Source of the DNA: Candidatus Cloacimonadota bacterium
GTDB lineage: Bacteria > Cloacimonadota > Cloacimonadia > Cloacimonadales > TCS61
Reading direction: 5' to 3'
DNA: 39,578 nucleotides
NCBI GenBank assembly: GCA_030621085.1
Contig: JAUXIJ010000028.1
Coordinates: 1 to 39,578, forward strand
Shown here piece after piece: positions 8,220 to 17,667 of this stretch. Position 1 is the stretch's first letter; the number at the start of each line of letters is the position of its first letter. Under the pieces are notes generated by a model. It saw only the letters and a list, made by a program, of their open reading frames with translations, did no database searches and was not told the DNA's origin. The position numbers and the translations under genes are program-made.

Positions 8220-11200
8220 TTATTTCAACAGTAACATCTTTCGAGTTCTTTTGCTGTTGTTCGTTTTCAACTGGATAAAATAAATACCCGAAGCTACCAC
8301 TTTATTGGAATTATCACGTCCTTTCCAGGTGTATTCGTAATTTCCACTTTCCAGTTTTTGTTTGTAGAGAGTTCGTACTTTCTGACCCTTAATATTATAG
8401 ATTGAAAGCTCTACATCCGTTTCGGAAGCGATATTGAAGCGGATATTCGTATCAGGATTAAAGGGGTTTGGATAATTGATCAGTTCAGGTATGAAGGTCA
8501 CGATTTCATCAGTAGAAGTCCACAATTCATTCGTGACAGTTATTTGTCCTTGCAGAGTATCGATTTGTGTGGGAGAAAACGAATAAATATAATTTCCACT
8601 GACCAATTCGTTCCAGCTATTTCCATCTATACTGATGCTGGCATGATAACCATCGGTAAGTTCACTCAAATCCATTTCCAAAGTAACTGCATCCGACAGG
8701 TTGATCTTGAGTGCAAAATCCCATGTTTTGACTTCAGGCAGAGTCGCACTCATTGGTAATTTTATTTCCTGATGCAGTCTATCATAAATGAAAAGAGTAT
8801 CAACGGTCAGATCTTTTGGAAAATATAGTTCGATACCTTCCTCAAAAGGTTTATGCGGTGGTTCCGGTAAATCCAATCTAAAATCAAAATCATTGGAAGC
8901 AAATCTTGAAACCCCTAATGTCATTTTATCCGAATCAAATTGGCTGGCAGTGAAATTTAAAACCCAATCCTTTTCATATCCGGGATTATAGTACGCTGAA
9001 TAATAGGGTGTAAATTTACAGGACAAAGTATCACAGGAATCGACATTAGCATAAACGTAGAATGAACTGGTTGCATCAATTATTTCTGCATTTTCATAAC
9101 TTGAGTCTTCATATTGGAAGAAGGCGTAAGAAATATATTGGCGACTGTACATATAACTGAAACTATGAACATTTCCGTTAAAATCAAATAATAAATCTTT
9201 AGGTTGATAGTTACAGAGATGTGGATTGGGAAGCAGGTTCCAACCTGGGATCATGGGAATTTCATAAGTTGTTTTCTGGATATTTCCACTGTTGGAATAT
9301 TCTCCTGCTGTAGGCGTATGAAGCCAGTAACCCCGTTCGAACTCAAAATGACTAACTGATTGATATTGATTTTGAGGTAAAGAAATATATAATTCAGCAT
9401 CAGGACCAAACACATGTTGGACCGGTAAACTAAATTCCAGGACCCACGGATTAGCTACCATTTGCCAGCCCTCATCCCAGGAAATAGTATTTGTTTCCGG
9501 TACAATTCCCAAACTGTAATTTGAAATTGCTCGAACTATTTCATTATCGAATGTGAAAACATCAATATATACTTCACCGTTATGTAAGGTTATATCATCG
9601 GGAACTATCCAGGTAATATGATTTGTACCTGGATCTACTTGTGAAGCAACAAGAATACTATCTTCATCATTCTGAATGGAAATATCAAGAGATTCCACAA
9701 TATTCACATAACTCAATGTCCAATCTATATCCAACTCGTCACCGCTTTTATATATCTGATTCTGATTACCAGAAAAAAGAACTTCGGGTTTTAGATCTCC
9801 CCAATATAATGTGAAAAAAAGCGGAGCAGAATTATAGATTGTAAAATTCATGTTGGTTTCTGTTAACTTAACAAACTGTCCTGTCTGGTTATCTTCAATG
9901 TATAGTTTACCGTACTCAGGATAATAGTCGGGTGAAAGAGAAATCTCCAGGATTTCATTGAACTGGTCTGTAGTAACATGCAATTCCCAGGTTTTATAAA
10001 AGTAATTTGGATCATAATTGCCATGAGTTTCTTTTGCCAGGTACATGGTTCTCGATTGCCATTCTTCTTCGTAAAAAGCAGCATAAACAAAGTCAGATGA
10101 AGGCGGATCACTTTTTTCAATATCATAATAATGGTCGAAGTCATCGGTGGCAAAGGGATTCATAGAAAAAGCAACAGTGTCCATAATTGTGATGTTCTGA
10201 GTAGAAATATACAATTCAAATACAGCAGCCGGATAACAATAAACAATATCATCATGAAAAAACTCCATACCAACGCTGTTTACAGATGATAATCTATAGT
10301 AATAATACTGTCCGTTATCAATTCCATTATCAATATATTGGTAGTCGGTATTTGGCTGGTATGATCCTTGTAAGCCGGGATTTGTCTGCCAGCTGTCAAT
10401 TAGAATATACTCACCTTCACTGGTGCGACGATAAACATTAAAGCCCTGATTTCCGTTCTGTTGTAGTGCTGTCCATTCCAATAATGAGAAATTATCATTT
10501 CCATAAGCTGCAAATTCATCGATAATTGCAGGTGCAGTGTAAGCAGTTATTTCTTCAGATAAAGGAGAATAATTTTCGTTATAATCCAAAGCTCTAACCT
10601 TAAAATAATACTGAGTATTCAACTCTAAGTTGTTGATTTCAGCAGAGATTTGCCTGGGGCTGGCTAAAAGTGAGCTGTCATTTCTGTTGTATAAAAAATA
10701 ATTCGTACCGGTGATGGATTCATCTGAATAAAGGACCTCATAAGTATAAAAATCAAAGCAGGAGATCGGTTCCCACATTAAAGCAATGCTATTAAATGTT
10801 TGATCTGTTATGATAAAATTTTGCGGAGTATTGGGAATGAGTTGATCATTCAATTCAATCGTTTCCGGCAATATCTCGGTCATGGCATCTAACCACGGTG
10901 CATAAAATTCCAGGGTGCGGTCGAAAAGTTGTGCCATATCGAAAAAACCGGTATCGGGATCGAATCCGTAAAATAGTTTGTACTCTTCTTCAGTTTCCGG
11001 ATAACAGTTTGGAAATTCATCCATTTCCAGGTGATAAAATGGTTCAAAAACATCATATCTATTCCAACTATCGAAAGTGTATAACATCTGTTTGTTCTGA
11101 GAATATCCCTCCAGGTCGAGTTGATTATTTACCGGATAAACACGTCCCGTTTCAGAGTAAAAGAGGAAATCATAGATATCGTAATTTACAGCATAAAAGT

Positions 11201-12152
11201 CATTTAGGTGTACTATAGAGTTGTTTCCAGTTGAATTTGCAGGATGGATAATATGAGTACTTGCATTAACGAAATCCAGGTGAAGATAGGAAAGATCGCG
11301 CATGGGTAAATTCGGACATCCTTTATTGTAACCTGCAGATATCTGACAATTAGCATAACCATCATGTCTGTTCCAATCGTAACTATGTATTTGGGGAGAA
11401 AATTCTCTGCGTCCGAAATCCTGTCTGATCTTATCGCAGAATGCTTGATATACTATATTATAAGCGTGCACTTCTCTACGGGATGGATCACTTAATGATT
11501 TGGAATTGGAATAACTGCCCACTTCTGTCCATTTTACTTCTCTGCCTACACCGGATATTGTAAGGAACATAGCATCCCATTCCACAAAACATCTATGTGC
11601 TACCGCAGATACAATGAAATCATCGTTGGGGTGAACAACATTTACAATAATCGGCACGGAAGACAGGGGATTATATATAAAAAGTCCCCAACCAAAATCG
11701 AAAGAACCAACTTCATCATCGTATGGCTCGATAGTACCGTTATCATCATAATAGTCCATATTCAGGATTTCACGTAAAATATAGTATGTTCTACCTGTAT
11801 CAGTATCATTGAATTCCACTACCTGGTATGGGAACTGGTAATTGTTGATAAGGTTCTGAGCTTGCTCATATTCACCATCCAGGAATTCAGTGATAACCTG
11901 TTCCCAAAGATCAAGAGTATCATCTATTGCCAGGTAAAAATCTCCGAAGCCATTGGTCTGTCTGTCCCAGGGAGCATATAAATTATAGTCTTCCGAAGCT
12001 ATTCCTTCCGAAACGTGTGATACCCAATTATCATATTCGCATTCTTCGGTCTCACCGTACAAGAACTCACCAAAGGAAGCAGTTTCGATTACAATTCCTG
12101 ATAACGACGAAAAGAAGGCTGCTGCAACTAAAGTACAAAATATTTTTTTCAT
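8220..12152 (-). CDS. Large secreted protein with FN3 repeats and C-terminal sorting domain
   Basis: The ATG at 12152 gives 1310 residues and a clean signal peptide (MKKIFCTLVAAAFFSSLSG). An ATG at 12167 adds only MGLFF and cannot be ruled out. Residues about 20-430 are an unrecognised domain with clustered His/Asp/Cys ('VVHPNDDF', 'REVHAYN', 'SPQIHSYDWNRH', 'THIIHP'), perhaps a metal-dependent hydrolase; this is only a guess. Two fibronectin type III modules follow (about 445-545 and 550-650; 'LNTQYYFKVRALDYNENYSPLS'), then beta-rich regions and a sorting domain from about 1235 ('NYPNPFNPDTNIRF', 'RKMLLLK'). It is divergent from the 12323 gene, and transcription ends at the shared terminator at 8173-8209. 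Confidence 0.85.
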   Translation of the reverse strand: MKKIFCTLVAAAFFSSLSGIVIETASFGEFLYGETEECEYDNWVSHVSEGIASEDYNLYAPWDRQTNGFGDFYLAIDDTLDLWEQVITEFLDGEYEQAQNLINNYQFPYQVVEFNDTDTGRTYYILREILNMDYYDDNGTIEPYDDEVGSFDFGWGLFIYNPLSSVPIIVNVVHPNDDFIVSAVAHRCFVEWDAMFLTISGVGREVKWTEVGSYSNSKSLSDPSRREVHAYNIVYQAFCDKIRQDFGRREFSPQIHSYDWNRHDGYANCQISAGYNKGCPNLPMRDLSYLHLDFVNASTHIIHPANSTGNNSIVHLNDFYAVNYDIYDFLFYSETGRVYPVNNQLDLEGYSQNKQMLYTFDSWNRYDVFEPFYHLEMDEFPNCYPETEEEYKLFYGFDPDTGFFDMAQLFDRTLEFYAPWLDAMTEILPETIELNDQLIPNTPQNFIITDQTFNSIALMWEPISCFDFYTYEVLYSDESITGTNYFLYNRNDSSLLASPRQISAEINNLELNTQYYFKVRALDYNENYSPLSEEITAYTAPAIIDEFAAYGNDNFSLLEWTALQQNGNQGFNVYRRTSEGEYILIDSWQTNPGLQGSYQPNTDYQYIDNGIDNGQYYYYRLSSVNSVGMEFFHDDIVYCYPAAVFELYISTQNITIMDTVAFSMNPFATDDFDHYYDIEKSDPPSSDFVYAAFYEEEWQSRTMYLAKETHGNYDPNYFYKTWELHVTTDQFNEILEISLSPDYYPEYGKLYIEDNQTGQFVKLTETNMNFTIYNSAPLFFTLYWGDLKPEVLFSGNQNQIYKSGDELDIDWTLSYVNIVESLDISIQNDEDSILVASQVDPGTNHITWIVPDDITLHNGEVYIDVFTFDNEIVRAISNYSLGIVPETNTISWDEGWQMVANPWVLEFSLPVQHVFGPDAELYISLPQNQYQSVSHFEFERGYWLHTPTAGEYSNSGNIQKTTYEIPMIPGWNLLPNPHLCNYQPKDLLFDFNGNVHSFSYMYSRQYISYAFFQYEDSSYENAEIIDATSSFYVYANVDSCDTLSCKFTPYYSAYYNPGYEKDWVLNFTASQFDSDKMTLGVSRFASNDFDFRLDLPEPPHKPFEEGIELYFPKDLTVDTLFIYDRLHQEIKLPMSATLPEVKTWDFALKINLSDAVTLEMDLSELTDGYHASISIDGNSWNELVSGNYIYSFSPTQIDTLQGQITVTNELWTSTDEIVTFIPELINYPNPFNPDTNIRFNIASETDVELSIYNIKGQKVRTLYKQKLESGNYEYTWKGRDNSNKVVASGIYFIQLKTNNSKRTRKMLLLK

Positions 12153-12258
12153 AAAAAATAACCCCATTTCAAATCAATTAAATTTATTTACTTCTTATCT
12201 TAATTTGTCAATTTATATTTCAAGTTATGCTTGACATAAAATCTTTATTATTGAAGTC

Positions 12259-12272
12259 GCATATATTGTTCT
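12259..12272 (-). promoter_or_regulatory. Weak candidate sigma-54-type promoter for the minus-strand gene
   Basis: Read on the minus strand this is AGAACAATATATGC: AG-N10-GC, like the 3308 site but with ATGC instead of TTGC. It lies about 105 bases before the ATG at 12152 and back to back with the plus-strand site at 12275. It is less convincing than the other sites. Confidence 0.3.
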
Positions 12273-12274
12273 TT

Positions 12275-12288
12275 GGAATATATATTGC
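12275..12288 (+). promoter_or_regulatory. Sigma-54-type -24/-12 promoter
   Basis: GGAATATATATTGC is a GG-N10-GC element ending 34 bases before the ATG at 12323. It shares the ATATTGC end with the site before the M14 operon. Confidence 0.62.
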
Positions 12289-12322
12289 AGAGAATTTGGT
12301 AAAAAAAATATAAGGAATTTAT

Positions 12323-15300
12323 ATGAAACAATTTTTGATTTTGTTTTTTCTTTTAACAGCATCTTTTCTTTTAGGGGAAATTATCATAGATGAAGACTTC
12401 AGTGGAACCTTTCCACCTGATGGCTGGACAACATATTCAAGTTCCGGACAGATTAACTGGCAGCAGGGTAGTGGTAGTACTGCCGGAGGAACTTCACCGG
12501 AAGCCGAATTTGATTGGTCTCCTTCCACAACTGCTGTTCAACGATTGATAAGCTTGCCTGTGAACACTGTGGGAGCAACTTCGTTAGACCTGGAATTCAT
12601 TCATACAAACAATGATTATAATGGTGATTATACGATTCGACTTGAAACAACAAGTGATGGAAATAATTGGAATATTGTAACTACTTTCCTGTCTTCATCT
12701 TTCAATGCTGTTCAAGAGCAGATTACAATCATGAATCCAGATGTTGGTTCTCCTACATTCCAGGTAGCCTGGGTTTTTGATGGTTATTCATTCAATATTA
12801 ATTACTGGTATGTGGATAATGTTATTCTTTCCGGAACATTAATAACTTATGATAACGATCTTGCTGCAATCGGAATTTCCGGTAATACTATCGTTAATGC
12901 GGGCAACACAGAAAATTATGAGATCACTATAAAGAATGTTGGTTATAATACTCAGGATAGTTATACAGTTAGACTGAAAAAGCAAAATGGAGAAGAATTA
13001 AGTTTTATAGATATTACACAGCCAATTGCCTATGAAGAAGTGGTTGTACATACTCTTGTCTGGAATATCCCGGTAGATGAACCTCCAGGGACAACTCTCA
13101 TCTACGGTGAAGTTGAATTAATCGGTGATGAAAATTCGCTCAACGATATCACCTCATATCTGGAAGTAGAAGTATTTCCTCAAGGGATTTTACAGGTCTC
13201 TGTGGGGAATGGTACTATTTTAAATCAAAGAATCCCTATCTGTTTCGAATACTTGAATAGTCTTACTGAAAGTCTTTTTTTCACTGATGAAATGGGTGGA
13301 GTAATCGGACTAATTACAACTTTAACTTATTACAATAATTTTGTGAATACTCTGACGAACAAACCCACAGTTATCTGGATGGGAGAAACAACCCAGACAA
13401 ATCTTACAAATGGTTGGATACCGGCTACACAATTAACGCAGGTATTCAATGGTAACGTCAACTATTTGTCAGGGCAGAATGATATAATAATAGAACTTGA
13501 TACACCATATATGTACGAAGGCGGTAACCTGGTGGTGATGGTGCATCGTCCGATGGATACCCAGAACTATGGAGATATGGATCGTTTCTATCATGATGAA
13601 ACTCTTGAACATATAGATAGAACACGCTATGAACGTGATAATAGTATTATTCTTGACCCCTACAATCCACCTGCAGTAAGCTATTCTTTCGAGTTGCTTG
13701 CCAATATTACATTCACTTTTTTCCAGGGTGCCATGGGCGAAGCAGAAGGCTATGTTTACGATGATCTGGGAGCACCGTTGGAAGGAGCCGAAGTGTTGAT
13801 AGAAGAAAATCAAATGCTCACTTATACGAATGAACAGGGTTATTATCATTTAGGGAATATTCTTACCGGAGTTTATAACCTCACTGCTTCACTTTTCGGA
13901 TATTCACCTCAAACCGTTCAGATGGAGATCTTTGAAAATCAGATCACTCAAGTTGATTTTAATCTGATACCTCTGGGTAGTGTTTCTGTTTCCGGACTTG
14001 TGGTAGGCAGCGATTTTCCCACTATTGGTTTGGAAGGTGCTTATGTTACTCTAACTGGTTTTTCCAATTATGAAACATATACAGATGAAAACGGGTTCTT
14101 TCTATTTCCAGATGTTTATACGAATATTACTTATGATTTTACGATAGTATTCGAAGGATATGATGATTACAATGATGAAGTGCAGGTAGGAAGTGTAAGT
14201 CTTGATCTGGGAACAATTACTATCAATGAGATAGCTTTCCCACCGGGAAATGTAATTGCAATTCAGAACGAACCAGGTACCGAGGTAGATATAATCTGGA
14301 CATCGCCCGGTCAGGGTGGTGGAGAATTCCGTTATGACGACGGTATTGTAGATAATGAGGTTGGTTTTACCACGACACCGGCAAATGCTGTTTTTGGCGC
14401 TCTTCATCCTAATATAGCCTTTTTACAGGAAATACACTGGCTTCTTACTTCTACCTATGGAACCCACAGCAATGTTAAACTGTATCTTATCGGTCTCGAT
14501 GAAACTGGAAATCCCGATCCAGACCAGTTGTTGTATGAATCATCTCTTATTGCAAATGTTGATGATGAATGGAATATTTATGAACTTCCACAGCAGATAA
14601 ATGCACCACAAGGATTCTTGGTGGGGGTAAGCACTCCGGGTGTGTATACTTCTATTGGTTTGGATGATGGTGTGGGTGAACCCTGGGTGTTTCAATCCGG
14701 GACACAATTATGTACTACCGATTGGACTTCAGGAGAAACCTGGATCGATATCGGTTCATGGGGACCAATGTTCCAGAAAAACATGATGATACGTGCTTAC
14801 GGCATCAATATGGGAAATACACTGGATGCAGATAATTATATTCAAAAGAACAAACCCGAACTATTGATCGCAAGAGAAAATTCCGGCAGCATGTCCCAGA
14901 GTTCCAGGGAATTTGAATTCTACAATGTATACCGTTTCCTGGAAGTTCTGCATAACTATCCAAACGACTGGGATTTGATAGCTACTGGAGTTATAGATAC
15001 TTTTTATAATGATATAAGTTGGATCCTTTTACAAAATGAAGTTTATCAATTTGCCATAACATCTGTTCATACGAACGGCATAGAATCTTTACCTGCATTT
15101 TCACAATCAATTGAAAAAACTTCTGCTGGCACAAAGCCTGAAATCTGCCCTGTCAATATTACAGGTTTGGGTAGCAACTATCCCAATCCATTTAATCCGG
15201 AAACAACGATAAGTTACAGCCTGAAAGAAAACACAGATGTGATTATCGAGGTGTTCAACCTCAGAGGTCAGAAAGTACGTACACTGGTAAAAGAAAACAA

Positions 15301-15433
15301 AAACCGGGGGAACCATACTATTTTATGGAATGGTTCAGATAAAAACGGCAAAGCTGTATCATCAGGAATTTATTATTATCGAATGAAAACAATAAACCTG
15401 GAAGAGACCAGGAAAATGATTTTGATGAAATGA
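12323..15433 (+). CDS. Large secreted multidomain adhesin-like protein with sorting domain
   Basis: The 1036-residue product starts at ATG 12323 with AAGGA 6 bases before it and a signal peptide (MKQFLILFFLLTASFLLG). In order: a cleaved-adhesin or 'choice-of-anchor' jelly roll (about 20-172; 'DEDFSGTFPPDGW' to 'NYWYVDNVILSG'), a CARDB-like Ig domain (about 175-285), an unassigned beta region, two carboxypeptidase-regulatory-like domains (about 474-550 and 555-635; 'LGAPLEGAEVLIEENQ', 'DENGFFLFPDV'), another beta region with an FN3-like part (about 640-960), and a sorting domain ('NYPNPFNPETTISYS', 'SSGIYYYRMKT', 'RKMILMK'). No catalytic motif is evident, so a binding or structural role at the cell surface is likely. 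Confidence 0.85.
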   Translation: MKQFLILFFLLTASFLLGEIIIDEDFSGTFPPDGWTTYSSSGQINWQQGSGSTAGGTSPEAEFDWSPSTTAVQRLISLPVNTVGATSLDLEFIHTNNDYNGDYTIRLETTSDGNNWNIVTTFLSSSFNAVQEQITIMNPDVGSPTFQVAWVFDGYSFNINYWYVDNVILSGTLITYDNDLAAIGISGNTIVNAGNTENYEITIKNVGYNTQDSYTVRLKKQNGEELSFIDITQPIAYEEVVVHTLVWNIPVDEPPGTTLIYGEVELIGDENSLNDITSYLEVEVFPQGILQVSVGNGTILNQRIPICFEYLNSLTESLFFTDEMGGVIGLITTLTYYNNFVNTLTNKPTVIWMGETTQTNLTNGWIPATQLTQVFNGNVNYLSGQNDIIIELDTPYMYEGGNLVVMVHRPMDTQNYGDMDRFYHDETLEHIDRTRYERDNSIILDPYNPPAVSYSFELLANITFTFFQGAMGEAEGYVYDDLGAPLEGAEVLIEENQMLTYTNEQGYYHLGNILTGVYNLTASLFGYSPQTVQMEIFENQITQVDFNLIPLGSVSVSGLVVGSDFPTIGLEGAYVTLTGFSNYETYTDENGFFLFPDVYTNITYDFTIVFEGYDDYNDEVQVGSVSLDLGTITINEIAFPPGNVIAIQNEPGTEVDIIWTSPGQGGGEFRYDDGIVDNEVGFTTTPANAVFGALHPNIAFLQEIHWLLTSTYGTHSNVKLYLIGLDETGNPDPDQLLYESSLIANVDDEWNIYELPQQINAPQGFLVGVSTPGVYTSIGLDDGVGEPWVFQSGTQLCTTDWTSGETWIDIGSWGPMFQKNMMIRAYGINMGNTLDADNYIQKNKPELLIARENSGSMSQSSREFEFYNVYRFLEVLHNYPNDWDLIATGVIDTFYNDISWILLQNEVYQFAITSVHTNGIESLPAFSQSIEKTSAGTKPEICPVNITGLGSNYPNPFNPETTISYSLKENTDVIIEVFNLRGQKVRTLVKENKNRGNHTILWNGSDKNGKAVSSGIYYYRMKTINLEETRKMILMK

Positions 15434-15491
15434 AAATACAAAATGCAAATCATTTCTGGAAAGGAATTATTTGCTACGAAGGAAAAAAGAA

Positions 15492-15929
15492 ATGGAAAAT
15501 GAAAAAATTGTAAAAACAGATAAGGAATTCAGAAAAAAAATTCTTCTGATTTCACTTCTTCTGGTTGTGGCAGGCATTATTTTCATCTTTTACTTTCAGA
15601 ATTATCTAACGGAGTTGAGATCGTTGGCAGAAGAAAATCCCGAGCTTACTCTGCAAAAGATAATAAATTCGATGAAAATAATTATCTTCTCGTTAATGAT
15701 CATATTCGCAGGAGCTGGAATTTACTTTTTACGATTGGGGATATTGACAATTAAAACATCACAATTCCCACCACCAGGTATAAAGGTAATAAAAGATACA
15801 CGTCTTATCGAAGGAAAAAATGCTGTCAGAAAGGGTGTGATAATAATTATCCTCGCCACGTTATTCATAATTTCAGGAATTCTGCTTCCCATTCAATATT
15901 ATAACATCATGCGCACAATACTGATGTAA
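15492..15929 (+). CDS. Small three-helix membrane protein, unknown function
   Basis: The ATG at 15492 gives 145 residues with AAGGA 8 bases upstream. A TTG at 15471, also with AAGGA 5 bases upstream, would add MLRRKKE, so the start is uncertain. Three hydrophobic segments are visible ('ILLISLLLVVAGIIFIFYF', 'IIIFSLMIIFAGAGIYFL', 'GVIIIILATLFIISGILL'), with a Glu-rich stretch after the first and a Lys/Arg-rich stretch between the second and third. It follows the sorting-domain gene by 58 bases and has no clear promoter of its own. I do not recognise the family. Confidence 0.6.
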   Translation: MENEKIVKTDKEFRKKILLISLLLVVAGIIFIFYFQNYLTELRSLAEENPELTLQKIINSMKIIIFSLMIIFAGAGIYFLRLGILTIKTSQFPPPGIKVIKDTRLIEGKNAVRKGVIIIILATLFIISGILLPIQYYNIMRTILM

Positions 15930-16110
15930 ACAATATATGCAGGTGTAAACAAAATGTTCTTAAAATTTCATTTTTAAAATATCTTTTTGATATATATTAA
16001 GTAATGAAAGGTTTTTTCAGTGTATTCTGAGTATAATTAAAGTTTAACGTAAGCAAATATGAAATATTAAATAAATATTTCTTGCAAAAAAATAGGAAGA
16101 TAAATTAGTC
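15930..16110 (+). other. AT-rich intergenic region before the pilus operon
   Basis: This stretch of about 180 bases holds no supported gene. It is very AT-rich, with A- and T-tracts. It is where activator sites for the sigma-54-type promoter at 16111 would be expected, but I see no clear repeated operator. A short ATATC-TTTTT-GATAT inverted repeat is present near 15980, too weak to call a terminator. Confidence 0.4.
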
Positions 16111-16124
16111 GGAACAAAAATTGC
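16111..16124 (+). promoter_or_regulatory. Sigma-54-type -24/-12 promoter of the type IV pilus operon
   Basis: GGAACAAAAATTGC is GG-N10-GC, ending 33 bases before the pilin ATG. Pilin genes are classic sigma-54 targets (PilS/PilR in Pseudomonas), which supports the reading. It is the best-placed of the set and shares its core with 3308 and 33396. Confidence 0.75.
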
Positions 16125-16156
16125 GGTATTTAACGCATGATAATTTAGGAGGAAGA

Positions 16157-16588
16157 ATGTTTCAAAATTTAAGAAATGAAAAAGGGTTCAGTCTCATCGA
16201 ATTACTGGTTGTTGTGGTGATCATTGCGATCCTTGCTACCATTGCTGTTCCTATTTACATGAATTATGTTCGTCAGGCCAGAGCAACCGAAGCTCAATCA
16301 TCAATTGCTGCGATAAGACAAACTTATCGAGTTTATTATCAAACCTATGGTTCAACTGAAGGTTACGATGTAGAAGAAGCCCTGAAAGATGCCCAGCTTG
16401 GAAACCGAACCAAAAAGAACTGGGAATTCGAAGTTGTTGGAAATCCACCCAAAAAATATATCGCAACTTCCACTGCAGAATTTCCCGGAGGTGAAGGTAA
16501 ACAAGTTTGGTATGATGTAGATGAGGCGGAATATCACGGCTACGGCATTGATGATGAAGTAGAGGGAGAAGAGGATGTCCTCGACTAA
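16157..16588 (+). CDS. pilA: Major type IV pilin (prepilin)
   Basis: The ATG at 16157 is preceded by AGGAGG, giving 143 residues. The ten-residue leader MFQNLRNEKG is followed by the cleavage site G^FSLIELLVVVVIIAILATI with Glu5, and then by the long hydrophobic N-terminal helix of class-a pilins ('VPIYMNYVRQARATEAQSSI'). The globular part is short and acidic, ends 'DDEVEGEEDVLD' and has no cysteine pair. PilD (30080) should cleave and methylate it. It is the first gene of the operon and has its own sigma-54-type promoter. Assignment as the major subunit rests on position and form. Confidence 0.93.
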   Translation: MFQNLRNEKGFSLIELLVVVVIIAILATIAVPIYMNYVRQARATEAQSSIAAIRQTYRVYYQTYGSTEGYDVEEALKDAQLGNRTKKNWEFEVVGNPPKKYIATSTAEFPGGEGKQVWYDVDEAEYHGYGIDDEVEGEEDVLD

Positions 16589-16603
16589 TCGGGGGAGGTC
16601 CCT

Positions 16604-17665
16604 TTGGCTTTAACAATAAGAGAATTATTACAATTTACTTCCGATGCCGGTGCTTCTGATTTGCATATCAGTGCCGGTTCTATTCCCATGGTACGGGTAC
16701 TTGGTTCGATGAAGAAACTGAATCTTCCCAAGTATTCAACAAAAGAAGTAGAAGAACTTATCGCCAGCACGATGAACGATTCACAGAGAGTTATTTTCAA
16801 GGAAAAACTTGAAATCGACTTCTCCACAAAACTCGACGATAAAACTCGATTTCGTGTGAATGCATTTCATCAGGTTAACGGTTTGGGTGTTGCCTTTCGT
16901 GTAATTCCAAATGTTATTAAAGATTTCGATGAATTACACCTGCCGGAAATACTTGCCAGGCTGTCGATGCTCCAGCGAGGTTTGATACTGGTAACAGGTC
17001 CTACAGGAAGCGGTAAATCTACTACTCTGGCTACTATGGTCGATTATATTAACGATCACAAACATTGTCATATAATCACCATCGAAGACCCTATAGAATT
17101 TGTTCATTACAGCAAGAATTCACTTATAAACCAACGTGAAGTAGGGCACGATACCTGGTCTTTCCAGATTGCTTTGCGTTCTGCACTACGTGAAGACCCC
17201 GATGTGATACTTGTGGGTGAAATGCGTGACCTGGAGACGGTTTCTCTGGCTTTAACGGCAGCGGAAACAGGTCACCTGGTTCTGGCAACTCTTCACACCA
17301 GCAGTGCTACTAAATCTATTGATAGAGTGATCGATATGTTTCCCAAAGAGCAGCAGGCACAAGTACGTTCCATGCTTTCAGAATCTTTGCAGGCAGTTGT
17401 TGCACAGACCCTGCTTCCTATGAAAGATGGTAGTGACCGAATTCCGGCTCTGGAAATAATGATAGCCAATGCTGCTGTGAAAAACCTTATCCGTGAAGAA
17501 AAAACTTATCAAATTCCCTCTGTTATTCAGGCAGGAACAAAAGAAGGAATGCAATCTAAAGATCAATCGCTTTATAACCATGTTATGAACGGTTTCCTTG
17601 ATCGCAGGGTTGCAGAAGATATAGCAGACAATCCAAAAATGTTTGCTACAGGGACGGCATTTTAA
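16604..17665 (+). CDS. pilT: Type IV pilus retraction ATPase PilT
   Basis: The start is TTG at 16604, with GGGGGAGG 5 bases before it; it lies 15 bases after the pilin stop. The 353-residue length fits PilT. Walker A is GPTGSGKST at 132-140 (K138), followed by a 'TIEDPIEFVH' Asp box, Walker B 'DPDVILVGEMRD' and a His box ('GHLVLATLHTSSA'). The C-terminal 'NLIREEKTYQIPS' block is the PilT hallmark that separates it from PilB. It powers pilus retraction, hence twitching or uptake. Its place directly behind the major pilin, before the minor pilins, is unusual compared with model systems. Confidence 0.97.
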   Translation: MALTIRELLQFTSDAGASDLHISAGSIPMVRVLGSMKKLNLPKYSTKEVEELIASTMNDSQRVIFKEKLEIDFSTKLDDKTRFRVNAFHQVNGLGVAFRVIPNVIKDFDELHLPEILARLSMLQRGLILVTGPTGSGKSTTLATMVDYINDHKHCHIITIEDPIEFVHYSKNSLINQREVGHDTWSFQIALRSALREDPDVILVGEMRDLETVSLALTAAETGHLVLATLHTSSATKSIDRVIDMFPKEQQAQVRSMLSESLQAVVAQTLLPMKDGSDRIPALEIMIANAAVKNLIREEKTYQIPSVIQAGTKEGMQSKDQSLYNHVMNGFLDRRVAEDIADNPKMFATGTAF

Positions 17666-17667
17666 AG

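Noticed and set aside
12231..12236. TTGACA as a sigma-70 -35 box for the 12323 gene
   Set aside because: No acceptable -10 box lies 16-19 bases downstream, and the sigma-54-type site nearer the gene fits better.
16121..16156. Upstream in-frame start for the pilin at 16121
   Set aside because: It begins inside the promoter element and lacks a ribosome site; AGGAGG lies directly before the ATG at 16157.
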